DNA of 37,017 nt from contig NMRA01000153.1 of NCBI GenBank assembly GCA_002633005.1, positions 254,789 through 291,805 of the forward strand, read 5' to 3'. The notes below the pieces were generated by a model. It worked only from the letters and a program-made list of their open reading frames with translations, had not been told where the DNA came from and did no database searches. This document shows, piece after piece, positions 12,401 to 21,894 of the stretch (position 1 is the first letter of the stretch; each line of letters starts with the position of its first letter). This DNA comes from Phoronis australis (Eukaryota > Phoronida > Phoronidae). Made by a program: the position numbers and the translations under genes.

Positions 12401-13047
12401 CAGACTTTTTTGTTACAACAGGCAAACAAATGACATTCATTAGATTGTTTTTCACTCAAGCGGCTGCAATCTGCAAGGTGAGTGTTGATTGACTCCTAGA
12501 TTTTACATGCGCCTGCTCCGCTCGCTAGCTGTACATGTTGATATAAGTTTCATGACGAGGTGACGAGCAGAACTATATCCGGGCTGTGGGAAATTTCGTG
12601 GATGTAACGGAGCTCAATGACACAGTGCTACCAAGCTTTACTTTGGCTAGTGTTTACACTGCTAGCTGACCGGTTACGTCATAACCCGCAGTATCATGCA
12701 AAGGCCTTGATAACTACATTTTGTCCGGCGGTCATGTTCAGTCCCCGGCGGTCCTGTTTTGTGACGGGTGGGGTGGTTTTTAGGTGCGTCAGTCCCATTT
12801 TCTGGTGCGGCGGTTCCATTTGATCCCCAGAGGTCTTGTTTTGGGTGAGTCAGCCCGATTTAGAGGACCGACGGTCATGTTGTTTCTCACCCGTGTAGAC
12901 ATTTAGTTGGCTTGTCTGTTAACATGACCTTGGTTTTTCTATTAATTTCAGATTAAAAAGATGCAAGAGATGTTAGCAAAAATGCAACAACAGCTGACTT
13001 ATGGCAATAACAATGTGTCGTCTTCCAAGAGAACATTTAAAACATAG
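3312..13047 (+). CDS. SEPTIN2: Septin, SEPT1/2/4/5 subgroup, C-terminal part (six exons, 5' incomplete)
   Basis: Septins are GTP-binding cytoskeletal proteins that form hetero-oligomeric filaments at the cell cortex and act in cytokinesis and membrane compartmentation. Six exons (3312-3413, 5467-5563, 7831-7882, 8453-8557, 10698-10776, 12952-13047) join in frame to 176 residues plus a TAG stop. All introns are GT-AG. The product contains, in order, [15 protein letters not shown], a DEDEE acidic stretch, IPFAVVGSN (the G5-like region of the GTPase), VRGRLYPWG and [11 protein letters not shown] (septin unique element), [20 protein letters not shown], and an amphipathic heptad-rich end ([20 protein letters not shown]) forming the C-terminal coiled coil. 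The order and spacing match the SEPT2 subgroup, whose members are usually about 360-ish residues, so roughly the first half, with the P-loop, is upstream of base 1. Which vertebrate paralogue is closest cannot be told; an invertebrate probably has a single pro-orthologue of SEPT1/2/4/5. The symbol is therefore a group label. Confidence 0.95.
4541..4708. repeat. 84-bp tandem duplication
   Basis: Two adjacent 84-bp units start at 4541 and 4625 with AAGTGTCACGTCGGCAAGT. They differ at two positions by my reading (GTGTAG/ATGTAG and CACGGG/CAAGGG), so the duplication is recent. Confidence 0.92.
5177..5189 (-). promoter_or_regulatory. CTCF-like motif
   Basis: The + strand reads GCGCCACCTAGTG; its reverse complement CACTAGGTGGCGC fits the bilaterian CTCF core CCAnYAGRKGGCGC, except that the leading C is T. 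It lies in unique intronic sequence. Binding is inference only. Confidence 0.35.
5467..5563 (+). CDS. SEPTIN2: Septin exon B: VVGSN strand and septin unique element
   Basis: The 97-bp exon follows acceptor TTTCAG and ends at GAA-G before donor GTTAGT. It encodes [20 protein letters not shown] and then [17 protein letters not shown] and the RGRxYPWG motif are septin hallmarks that contribute to nucleotide contact and the G interface in known septin structures. Confidence 0.95.
5697..5989. mobile_element. ~290-bp hairpin MITE in septin intron
   Basis: Inverted arms of about 40 bp: 5700-5739 (with GTGCCCGCAG and GTACCAAAAATTG) and 5947-5988 (with CAATTTTTGGTAC and CTGCGGGCAC), agreeing at most positions. 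The loop holds further partial complementarity (GGCGGTAC and the AGCAAG region). Open frames on both strands here are by-products of the palindrome. No clear target duplication was seen. Confidence 0.7.
6096..6245. repeat. 30-bp minisatellite, five units
   Basis: Units start at 6096, 6126, 6156, 6191 and 6221 with ACTTGTTATTGCTTTAGACT followed by a variable AGGCACTACA-type end. The third unit carries a 5-bp insertion and the fourth begins AGTTG. Confidence 0.92.
6765..7130 (+). mobile_element. ~366-bp MITE copy B
   Basis: A diverged second copy of the element at 2226-2589, same orientation. Termini are TAAGGATACTAAACC (from 6764) and GTATCCTT (7123-7130). The right TTAA flank is no longer intact. 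It lies in the septin intron between exons B and C. Confidence 0.75.
7549..7640. repeat. 24-bp minisatellite (ATTCATCCATCTATTCTTTT-type)
   Basis: About 3.5 copies of a pyrimidine-rich 24-bp unit containing CATTCATCCATCTATTC. An open frame over it would encode a repetitive FIHLF peptide, which I take as a by-product. Confidence 0.9.
7831..7882 (+). CDS. SEPTIN2: Septin exon [14 protein letters not shown]
   Basis: A short 52-bp exon, acceptor TTTCTTTCAG and donor GTTTGT. It completes the split valine codon and encodes [17 protein letters not shown], ending on the first two bases (AG) of a codon completed by the next exon. The sequence matches the septin unique element motif (E/D)NxxHxDFxxLRxML. 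Confidence 0.93.
8453..8557 (+). CDS. SEPTIN2: Septin exon [11 protein letters not shown] and VHYENFR
   Basis: The 105-bp exon starts after TTATTTTTAG and ends at AC before GTGAGT. It encodes [20 protein letters not shown] then [15 protein letters not shown]. The split first codon reads AGC (Ser); as I recall, several paralogues have Arg here and SEPT2 itself lacks the residue. This helix ends the globular domain. Confidence 0.94.
8805..10485. mobile_element. 1.68-kb DNA transposon relic with TTAA ends
   Basis: Inverted termini TTAAAGGAGCATGCCACCC (8805-8823) and its complement at 10467-10485 agree at 18 of 19 positions, with TTAA outermost on both sides. TTAA target duplications are typical of piggyBac and Kolobok superfamilies. 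It lies wholly inside the septin intron between exons D and E. The interior is more GC- and CpG-rich than its surroundings and holds a coding relic at 9904-10089 and an imperfect duplication (GGCCAGTGGCTTGGAGCCCG near 9274; GGCCACTGGCTCGGAAACTG near 9334). No intact transposase. Confidence 0.8.
9904..10089 (+). pseudogene. Possible transposon-borne coding relic with internal stop
   Basis: From ATG at 9904 the frame reads [20 protein letters not shown] and on to [10 protein letters not shown], then TAA at 10018. The same frame continues with [20 protein letters not shown] to TAG at 10087-10089. Acidic/charged composition, local GC richness and the YQFE-EY word, which recalls N-terminal segments of proteins linked to some invertebrate transposons, suggest a decayed first exon. 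A splice donor (GCAG-GTGGAT, 9967) could alternatively end it earlier. Function is not identified. Confidence 0.3.
10698..10776 (+). CDS. SEPTIN2: Septin exon E: linker and start of coiled coil
   Basis: The 79-bp exon follows CAAACTTTTTAG and precedes GTATAT. It encodes [20 protein letters not shown] then QQKDEE. The charged, leucine-containing end begins the C-terminal coiled coil that pairs septin subunits laterally. The splice acceptor and the in-frame join to exons D and F support the call; the linker itself is variable across the family. Confidence 0.88.
10924..10968. repeat. (CA)n microsatellite
   Basis: About 45 bp of CA dinucleotides with two interruptions (CG and CT), in the septin intron between exons E and F. 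Confidence 0.95.
11494..12894. mobile_element. Foldback-like element with ~175-bp inverted repeats
   Basis: Left arm about 11494-11676 and right arm about 12724-12894 are inverted copies of each other, starting with CGGGTGAGAAACAACATGAC. The arms are built of ~21-bp subunits: in the left arm GAC words fall at 11513, 11535, 11555, 11575, 11596, 11617, 11638 and 11658. Flanking GTAGAC at 11488-11493 and 12895-12900 is a candidate target duplication. The ~1 kb AT-rich centre has no recognisable protein. Arms with internal tandem repeats are the definition of Foldback-type elements. It sits in the last septin intron. Confidence 0.8.
12952..13047 (+). CDS. SEPTIN2: Septin exon F: coiled-coil end and stop
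   Basis: The terminal coding exon begins after TTAATTTCAG. It encodes [20 protein letters not shown] and a short polar/basic tail ([11 protein letters not shown]), then TAG at 13045-13047. [10 protein letters not shown] closely resembles the RMQEM(I/L)xRM segment of SEPT2/SEPT5. The foldback-like element at 11494-12894 ends only 57 bp upstream of this exon. Confidence 0.92.
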   Translation: MKKMQEMLAKMQQQLTYGNNNVSSSKRTFKT

Positions 13048-15899
13048 TTGTTGTCAAATGAAACTGACCAGTTTTAACTTCACATGAACAGCTCTTAAGT
13101 CGACATAGTTTTACATAAGATTTCACCCAGGACCAATGGTGGACCTTAAATATAAGGTTTAATTGTATTATGTTAATATTTAGAAATATCAGGCAAAAAA
13201 GGAAAGTTGGTTCTGGTTTTTACGCCCAACTTATTTAGAAACCTACACCCACACACTACAAAAATACCAGACCGCACTCGTTTAAAAACTGCACAAAGTT
13301 ACATGAGGAAGGTTTGAAGCACGATTTGTGAAGCGATGAGTAAAACACAAATCCTGCATCATTTTTGCTCATCTTAGGTAGATTTTGTTTAGAAGGCAGA
13401 TCGGAACCAACTGTGCTTTTTTGGCCCTGATGTGCTGAAAGTTTTTTAGTGCAATTTTAAGGACAGTAATTCATTAAATCGGGGTAATTAAATATGTACA
13501 ATTTAATGCCACTTCAAATTTCCGAGCTTTAATATGCGTTGATGTGCTGAATTGTGGATTGCTTTCTATTAAACAGAAGAGCATTCTTACTGTTGTGGCT
13601 AGGGGGAAACAACTTAGCTTCACATTGTACTCGTTTGTGTGGTGCTTCACTTTTCACTAGAATTATTTTTAGAAATATTGTTCATATATGGCAAATGTCT
13701 CGATGCCCAAAAATGTGCTGTAGATGCACTCAACACAATGTTCCGTCAAATATGTGCTATAAACAAGTTCATAATGCCAGTTCGAAAACAAGTGCATTTG
13801 CACTGCAACAGAAGAAAGGTCAGTGGTGACTTGTTAAGCTTATTTGAGAACTGACGGCTGTCCAATGAGACACATTGTCAAGGTACCATGCAACAAGGTT
13901 TGATCTGGATGTTCTTGCTTTTCACACCAGGGTTTTCCTTGTAAATTTACCCAACTGTACTGTCAAGTATCATCGTGACATTGAACATTTGATGCTTGTC
14001 TGGTTTGTTTTCAGAAAATGTACAAGTTGTGCTAACACTTAACTTTAAGAGTGTGTATATTATCAGCAAGTCATTACGTAATGTTTTAGAAATCTCTTGT
14101 CACAGCAAACATGCCATGAATTATTTTATATGAAAACAGTCCCACTTCCATGCCAAGATTCCTAATTAAGTACTGTTTGCCCGATTCAAGGGGCAGGAGT
14201 GAAGTGGTGGGTGGGGAAAAAACAACACAAACTGATGTGAGCTACTCAATGTATTGTGAACAATACAAGAAAATATATAAGTTGAATAACTGCTGACTGA
14301 ACCAGGACTCTTCAGCTCTGTGTGCAGCGTCTCCATTGTCCACATTTAGAGATCAATTTTTAGTACACTTACTTCATCACAGTGACTTGAATGACAACAA
14401 AAGGGCACATAGCCTTCAATATTGGCAACAACTAACCCACCAACTCAGAATGTGACCAATGATGGACTACCATCTTGTCAAATATAGCATTCATCTGAGC
14501 CCAAAAGTCCAAGATCTTCATATCCGTATCGGTGGTACTGGGACGAGACTACATAGGAATCGCTGTGACCAATCCCTTAATTTCAGAACATGTTCAACAA
14601 TCATAATCTTCTTTTCGAACCAGTGGATTTATTTTCCAAATGGAGAAATCTGCATTTCAAAGTAAGAAATCAACCATCATTCACAACCAAATCCATCTTG
14701 TGCTTAGAAAACTGACTTAATTCTTCATTACCACGTTCAGGGGGTTAACATATGGTACATAATTTCAGTTTTAAGAAAGCAAATTTCTCCATTAAGAAAG
14801 TTGAAACAGTTTAAAAAGCTGGCTATTTGACACTGGTTAAGCTGCCAGTATTCACAGTCTCCAAATATTCTAATTCTGACCTCACAGACCATCAATAGTT
14901 CCCAGGAGTGCTGCCTGGTGAACTTGTGCAGCTTTACATTCAAGAATTACTGCCCTACCTCAACTTAATCAAAGAGTGATGGCATTTCGATTTGAATTGG
15001 TTTCGAGTGGGATGGACGCCATACTTAACGGAAAAATGACAAAGTGGTGCATTGGGTGACAACTATTGTGCTTCAGTATGTCTCAACTATTTTGCACTGG
15101 GGCCAACGGCCTTGGTGCTTGTACTGTTCGCTCCTCCATTCATATTTTACTGTTTGCATACTATTCCAGTCTTCCAAAATATTGCACAAACCAAATGCCG
15201 AGTTGCGATTAGGTAACTGCGTAGAGCACCGACCGAGCCACTACCAGTTCTCGGGCAATGCTTTAACACAGACATTCAATTTCAAATGTTCAAAATATAC
15301 TTTAAAATATTCAAACATCATGGGCAATGACAGATTCGTCGTACTTCAACTTGAAAACTATATTCAAAACCACACAAAAAGGACACTTTCATCACAGGCT
15401 TGGCTTTGAAATTACCACTTTCGCTACTTTTGCCAATAACTGAAAAATGATATCTAGCAGGTTGTCACCCATCCATGATGCTGGTGTACATTAAAGAGAT
15501 GAACAAAACAGGTCCTAACACTTTCACAGATAAAAAACAGTAATGTAACCCCTGCCAGCACATTAAAAGACATTCTAGCACTTCCAGCCACACTGGGCCC
15601 TGTAAGCTTGTTCAGTTCTAGACTAAACAACATGATTTTTATGATAGGAAGAAAGCAACGGAAAAACACTTGTGTTCTCAAGGAGGAAGGTGTGACACAG
15701 AGCATTTGTGAAATCATCGCAAATTCACAAGTGTTCTTGATATTTGATTTGAAGCAAATACGACCTATGACCTATGATCGTAGAAAGTTATGTCTACCAT
15801 AGACTTTATTGACAACAGTTGGGTCAGAGTTACCAAGACTTATTCAGTTGACAACACACTCCAATGTCATTCTACGCACAAAGGGGAACGTTGTGGGGA

Positions 15900-15907
15900 T
15901 GACGTCA
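15900..15907. promoter_or_regulatory. CRE palindrome TGACGTCA
   Basis: Exact full CREB/ATF consensus, one of five in the window. Confidence 0.4.
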
Positions 15908-17576
15908 CCTCACTGTTCAACAACTAGGGAGTGTTCCTTCAATAATATTTTATTTCCTGGCATATTGAGGTCTTACTTAAAAAAATCTGTTCACATTTCA
16001 TTTCCATGAAAATCCCGTATCTTGTAATAGTAATGGCAACAGTTTGTTCGTCTGGTTCTCCTTTCTGGTCAGTGTCCCCCTACTATTTTATACACCGCTG
16101 GCAGGGATACCTCTTCTAGTCAATAGAGGGAGTTCACCATGGGTCACATTCAGAGAGCAGATTTATGAACCAGACATGTACTAGATAACAACAGCCATCT
16201 TTGTCTGAAGCTAATCAACAGATAAAGACTTTGTCCCTTGAAAGCATAGGACAGACATTTCGTTCCTTCTAGACAACCGGCTACTTTTAAAAAAATGATG
16301 GTGGCTGAGCAGATAGTTAGAATAGTTTTCCGGTGAATTATGAGCCAAAGTCTAAAATAATGACAAATTTACATCAGCAGACTGACAAGGTAAGATTGGT
16401 CTTCTGTCCAATTATGGTTCTGAGTAACGTTATTTCACATCTTTGTTCCGAAGCCCATATGGTGACACAACTTTTCCAAGATCCAATCACCAAAAAAACT
16501 GTGTTCTTTAAAACCAAAGCAAAGTGCCTAAACCAAACTTGTGGCCAATTTATCATTACAGTGTTTTCAATCCAAACCCTTGTTAGGGTTGTTACGTCCA
16601 CACTAAATTTCACAAATTTCAATGGTATCTCAGTGAACAATTTTTTTTGAGTGCCAACAATTTGAAAAAGAAGACAGTAGTTACCAAACTAAAATTATCC
16701 AGTCTTGCCTTTGAGAGAGCTAGAGAACAAAATCAGTCCCAGAGAGATAGTGCTGGAGTTCTCTCTACTTACTCCCATTAGCGGTAACTAACCACTTTGT
16801 ACTCATGGCAGTTGCAAACGACTAATCACTGTGTCTAGACAGTTTTTGCAACACAACTTCTGAACTTAAAATTCCTACGCGAATTGTCGCTTAAAATAGA
16901 GCTCGTCAGGTTTTGCTGCTCTGATGTTCTATCAACTTAAGGGAAATATATATATATACACGGCTTTCGTACCACTATGTATGTACACTTGCCTGGATTG
17001 TTGTATACCAAGTCCATACAATGCCGTATATGAAACAACGCAAAAAGTAGACAGGGCTTTAGTGAGATCTATTAGAGCAGTAGACAGTTGTCATAGGAGA
17101 CTAAAAGAACATAGGAGACTGGATAATTATGCGGCTCAATTCAAATGTTAACTGTGTGTCATCCGTCTGGACAAGAGAGGTCAACAACCGCATGGCCATT
17201 ACTGCCAGACAATCAATGTTCACTGTGTGGTCAACTCCACCGTATTAAATAAATAACTTATAAAAAGTGAATAAATAAGGAACCTAAAATTGCAATTTCC
17301 CCTTTCTATTTTGGCACCGTTTTCTCCCCCGCAACTTATTTTTGTTAAAAAAAGAAAACATTGTATTCAGCTCGTGTGCTGTTGATACAAAACAGGACTG
17401 TCCCAACAGTCTTGATTGTGCGTCGTCGGGGAATCTGCAACATATGCACTGTCCACCATCTTACCAGAATCTACCGCCATTGTACTGACAGTGCCGAGTG
17501 TCTTTGAGACAAAAGAAACATTACTACTACAAGCCATTGATCACATTAACAGTGCGTGGCGCCATGTTTGACACGA

Positions 17577-17594
17577 GCGCCACTAGGGGGGCCC
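17577..17594 (+). promoter_or_regulatory. CTCF-like motif beside the PMEPA1/LDLRAD4-like stop codon
   Basis: GCGCCACTAGGGGGGCCC contains CCACTAGGGGG, a close fit to the CTCF core, nine bases beyond the - strand stop codon, in its 3' UTR. Binding is inference. Confidence 0.4.
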
Positions 17595-17602
17595 AGTCAT
17601 AA

Positions 17603-18199
17603 TCATATGCTGCCAGTGCTCCCCCTTGTGAATACTGCTGGGTTAGATTCGGCTACAGCTTCCGAATAGGGTGGCGGATCTCCGGAGATACGGGGATTTC
17701 TGTTCACATCGCATGGAACTGTCGAATTTCCGCCTGCCCGCCGCGCGTGGTTTTCCACTGCGGCACTCCTGGACAGTGAATATTCATTATTGTTTCCCAT
17801 TGTGTAACAACGTACATAGTGAGTCACATCTCCATTACTATTCTTTACTATCCGTGTTGGACCTTTGCCGTTCTCCTTGCCGATGAGACTATACGAGTTC
17901 TGCGACCTGTAAGTGGGTGGGCTCTCTCGGCCGCATATTGTCCTGTTGGGCGGTCGGAAACATTCATACGTCTGATGACAGAACTGTTTGACAGGCAGCT
18001 GTTTTTGGTTGTTGGAGTATCCCTCCTCGCCGTCCACCGAGGACGGAATGAAAGGCGGCAACTCCAATCGTGGATCAGTCTGATTTGTGGACACAGCCTG
18101 TTTGTGGAAATGTCTTCTATTAAAATGTGCTCTGTTACTGCTGCTGCCATTTGAAGACACACTTGAATTCATAGCTCTATTGCTTGGTATGTAAACTAC
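17603..18199 (-). CDS. PMEPA1/LDLRAD4: PMEPA1/LDLRAD4-family protein, terminal coding exon (cytoplasmic tail)
   Basis: In vertebrates PMEPA1 (TMEPAI) and LDLRAD4 (C18orf1) are single-pass endosomal membrane proteins. They damp TGF-beta signalling by binding receptor Smads through a PPNR motif and recruiting NEDD4-family E3 ligases through PPxY motifs. The exon is read from 18199 (after acceptor TTGTTTTTCAG, phase 0) to TGA at 17603-17605, giving 198 residues. Counting from the first Met (18172): a HFHK..LELPPFIPSSVDGEE segment (21-50) matching the family's conserved FxRF..DLPPTIS.SDGEE stretch, PPNRTI at 74-79 (17953-17936), PPTY at 85-88, and PPPYSEAV at 166-173 near the C-terminus. Met 18172 is probably internal, since nine in-frame codons precede it in the exon. 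No transmembrane or LDLa segment is here; these must be on exons further right or outside the window. Recognition rests on motif order rather than overall identity. PMEPA1 and LDLRAD4 cannot be told apart. Confidence 0.82.
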   Translation of the reverse strand, partial: VVYIPSNRAMNSSVSSNGSSSNRAHFNRRHFHKQAVSTNQTDPRLELPPFIPSSVDGEEGYSNNQKQLPVKQFCHQTYECFRPPNRTICGRESPPTYRSQNSYSLIGKENGKGPTRIVKNSNGDVTHYVRCYTMGNNNEYSLSRSAAVENHARRAGGNSTVPCDVNRNPRISGDPPPYSEAVAESNPAVFTRGSTGSI

Positions 18200-18595
18200 C
18201 TGAAAAACAAAGGAAACTTGATTTCATAAAACCTAAGTTGTTACGTATGATGGATGTCACCTCATAAAAAGTAGACATACCCTTGAGACAAAATATTCTG
18301 GCTGGCGATTATCTGCCAGCTCATTTGGCTAAAAAGTCACTCATTTTCTGTCTCCTCAACAGGGGGCACCTGTATATTGTTACTGCACAAACACAACTTG
18401 TGCAGAGACTGAAATATCTTGACAGAAGCATTGTTTCAGATTTCTGCACTTATGGGGAAAGCATACAGGCCAGTGACACAGTTGCATGCTAGGACTACCA
18501 GTGTGACCTCACTCAGACTGATCAACTGTGACAGGAGAGAAGCTACAAATTGTGCACAGATGGGCAATGTGCACACTCTTCCTAGGACTGGAGCT

Positions 18596-18621
18596 GGGGG
18601 GGGGGGGNGGGGGGGGGGGGG
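18596..18621. repeat. Poly-G run containing one N
   Basis: About 25 G residues with an ambiguous base at 18608; the length is probably unreliable in the assembly. Confidence 0.9.
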
Positions 18622-18817
18622 AAGTGAATAGGACTCTTTGAATTGTAACCAACATGATCAAGTATGCTGTATGGAACACCAAGAGGCCATGCTAAGCAGG
18701 GATTCTGTATAATGATCCATCCAACCCTACCACAAACCTCAATGATTTATTTGTGGTCAGTGGCAACAATAAGCAATTAAAGTTTTGTAATAAATAGCAA
18801 GGCTCCATTATAGGCTC

Positions 18818-18875
18818 CACAGAGCTTCACAATGACAATAAAACTACACAGAACTTCACAGTGACAATAAAACTC
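18818..18875. repeat. 29-bp tandem duplication
   Basis: Two units beginning CACAGAGCTTCACAATGACA and CACAGAACTTCACAGTGACA, both ending in AATAAAACT. Confidence 0.85.
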
Positions 18876-19524
18876 CTCAATGTCGCCATTAGCGTATTTA
18901 AAAAAAACAAAAGAAATCTCAAACGAAAATATTTCATGCAACTGGGAAAATCTAGTTATTGATTTTTTAAAGTTTCCCTGTCTACACGGATAAAAATCTA
19001 CTTAACTTCTATTGATCTTGGAATGAATAACAAAATTACGGCGTCATATTTTAATGCGGAATTGGACTGAGGCAGTCTAGACATTTCATAAGCACTATAG
19101 GCACACTTCACCACAACAGACCAAGCATTTAGACTGAAGAAAGATGTACATTATCACATGTTGACATCAAAGAGCTATTGATCATTAATGACTTTGCCTC
19201 TCTGACTGTCCTAATGCATTGCCAACAGCCTCACGTCTGCTACCTTCTACTACCGTCTGCTATAATCTACAACAGTTTCCAGGATTTGATCAATACTTTT
19301 AATTACAAATGGCAATGTCTTAAGTTGGGATTTATTTGTTGTAATCAACTTGTGTTTGTTTTTCCAACTCTGTTAACTTGCAACAGTTAAATTTGGATTG
19401 ATACGCATTCAGTTTCCCAGGCTGCTGCGGACAGGGTTGCAGACAGACAGGGTTGCAGACGAACACAACAGATGCAAGTTGATATGTGAGCAGTTGCATG
19501 GTTTAAAAATGTCTGTTTTCACAA

Positions 19525-19540
19525 ACACTGACGTCAGTGT
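19525..19540. promoter_or_regulatory. 16-bp perfect palindrome with CRE core
   Basis: ACACTGACGTCAGTGT is perfectly self-complementary and centred on TGACGTCA (19529-19536), the CREB/ATF consensus. Confidence 0.45.
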
Positions 19541-21742
19541 GTTATTTGGCTGAACATAAGCAACTATAAGCACGTCTGCAATATAAGACAGGATACTGAA
19601 TGCAGACAATTCATCAAGGTGACTAAAAATTAGTGGGTATGACGTATATGATGGAGCCCAAAAAAGCATAATTGGTTATGGTTTTTCATTTTATTAAAAA
19701 TCAAGTCGGTTGTGCTGAATAGTTCTTCGCTTTTTCAAAATATAAAATCCACCCAGGACGAGCAAAAATGTTGAGTGATGTTTTCTACTTATCACTAAGC
19801 AAATCTGGCAATTCAAGCCTTGCTTACCCTCATTTACATGCCTTTGCATAGCTTTTCAAAAAAAACCCCGGAACTTAAGCTGAAATTGACATGGGTGGAT
19901 ACATTTTATTTAGTTAGTGAGCGCAAATACCAAAGTGAGTCCGGCAAAGACAAGACTCACCTTTGCCCTGTTTGGCCTAAACAGTCTCCTGACCGTCCAC
20001 TTAGTCCACAAAATGAAGGCCAGACAAGTAGCAGACAGAGTGAAATCCAAGAAGTTTAATGCATAAACCTTTATGTCCTTGACCTTTGGAACAGCATCAG
20101 ATGAGTAGGAGAAGTGAGTCTATTCAGACATTATGAACGAACACTGATACTTGAAAAGTGCCCTTAAGAGGTATTAAAGAGTTTATTCAGACAAGATGGG
20201 GAAATCTGACAAGATACACCACGGAAAAAATGATTGTGTAACAATCAAAAAGAAAGAGAAATGGAAACCAAAAGGGCAGCCGTAGAAAGGGTAACAGCGC
20301 ATCAGTGTAAAGAGCCTGAAAATGTTAAGGCATCGAGAACAGTGAAAGCGTCAATATCGACACGCTCGCTCGCCAGTTAACAGGGTGAATGACCGAAGTT
20401 CCAGATGCCAGACGGATAATCCAGACTTCAGAAGCTGTCAGACAATTGAACAGCATGTGCTCTATAACAAAGAAGACCTAACAACTTGAGCCAGACGTGT
20501 GGCATGAGGCGTAGTTAAGCAAAGACTCACAATTTGTTCCAACATTTTCTTTTTTCACACAGGACCAGACAGAGCAACATCGAAGGACACCCTCATCTAC
20601 TGTCAATACACTTGTCTGCCACCTGTGAACTTCAACACCTGTCCATTTTCAGCCCCTAAAGCCTTTCATTGATGAATGATGTAATATCCAGACAAACAAT
20701 AGTCAGAGCAGAGTTAGTGGACCCACAGTTCACTGACCACATCATTAGGTCACTCAACCCTTCACTCCAATAAAAGGAGGTGATTCAGTGACATGCTTTT
20801 CAGTCACTTTGTCTACAACAACGACATTTCATGCTAAATCAGATACAGTTGCTTTAAATAACACATTCACAATAGGCCTGTATTGAAAAAATCAATAACC
20901 AGGAAAAGGCATAAATTTTTGCAGTGAAAATCAAGTCACTTTTTTGGTATATCTTTTTTAAATTTTGTTTTGAATGTAAAATTATTTAATCTGGATTCAC
21001 ACACGTAGCAGCCTCCAAGCATAGCATGAACTGACTTGCATAATCACCGTACAACACAACATTTACGAAATGAATAAAACAGCCAGTACACCTAATGACC
21101 CCCTACATCAACACTGATAATTCTGCTAAGACCAAATCAAGCGACAACATTATCGGCTGGTCCATGTTTCTGAGGTTATCAAGTACACAAACATTATGGT
21201 TCACTTAAGAGGGCTCCTCAAACAGTATCAGTGAATGCACACAATTAATACCATGCAAAGTTCATTGGAAGCATACAGATGTAAACTTCCACCAAAATCC
21301 ACACAATCAAGTGATCCTCAAACAAGAAATTCAAGAACACCAACCAACAGACATTTATTATCGAAAGTTCATCAAGGCTGCAAAATCCTTCTTAGAAAGC
21401 CAACTTTCCACCCAATCCGGCTCCATTTGCAACGATTCCCAAGCCTCGGAGATGTGGGTGATTGCGACATGAAGGCTAATAAGAAGCTGTTTACCCACAA
21501 TCCCCAGTGGTGACCATCGTGGAAGGACAGACACTGACTGATTACTCATTCAGTAATTCAGGTCTAAGGCAGGAAATGAGTGATCAGCTGCGTCTCCCCA
21601 ACCACACTAAGTGATTGCCTCTCCTTCTTTAACTCAGTTTGGCCAGACGTCAAATCAGCGCAATTTTTATAATGTAATTTACCATTACATCGCCTCTGTA
21701 ACGTATTGATGCAAAAAGACGCATTACACACAGAAGAGTCTT

Positions 21743-21894
21743 CTAAAGTGAAGGTCTAGGACAACTAATACTGCTAAAGTGAAGGTCTAGGACAACTAAT
21801 ACTGCCAAAGTGAAGGTCTAGGACAACTAATACTTCTAAAGTGAAGGTCTAGGACAACTAATACTAAAGTGAAAGTCTGGGAAAAGTAATACTC
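21743..21894. repeat. 31-bp minisatellite, five units
   Basis: Units start at 21743, 21774, 21805, 21836 and 21864 with CTAAAGTGAAGGTCTAGGAC. The first four are almost identical at 31 bp; the last is set 28 bp on and degenerate. Confidence 0.92.

Larger units (their letters stand above)
13048..17602. other. Tail-to-tail intergenic region with probable 3' UTRs
   Basis: Lies between the two stop codons of convergent genes. Possible poly(A) signals are ATTAAA at 13473 and 13487 for the septin, and TTTATT (AATAAA on - strand) at 15805-15810 for the - strand gene; none is decisive. A TGACGTCA palindrome is at 15900-15907. Open frames here (for example 16333-16650) have random-looking composition. 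No gene recognised. Confidence 0.5.

Noticed and set aside
12617-12823. Open frames over 11542-11742 (-) and 12617-12823 (+)
   Set aside because: These are readings of the foldback-like element's inverted arms rather than genes.
16333-16650. Overlapping ~100-codon frames on both strands
   Set aside because: Residue composition looks random, there is no family motif, and both strands are open over the same interval, as expected by chance in AT-rich DNA.
17848-18162. Open frames overlapping the PMEPA1/LDLRAD4-like exon on other frames and on the + strand (17671-18154)
   Set aside because: Shadows of the real exon; the frame ending at 17603 carries the PPNR and PPxY motifs.
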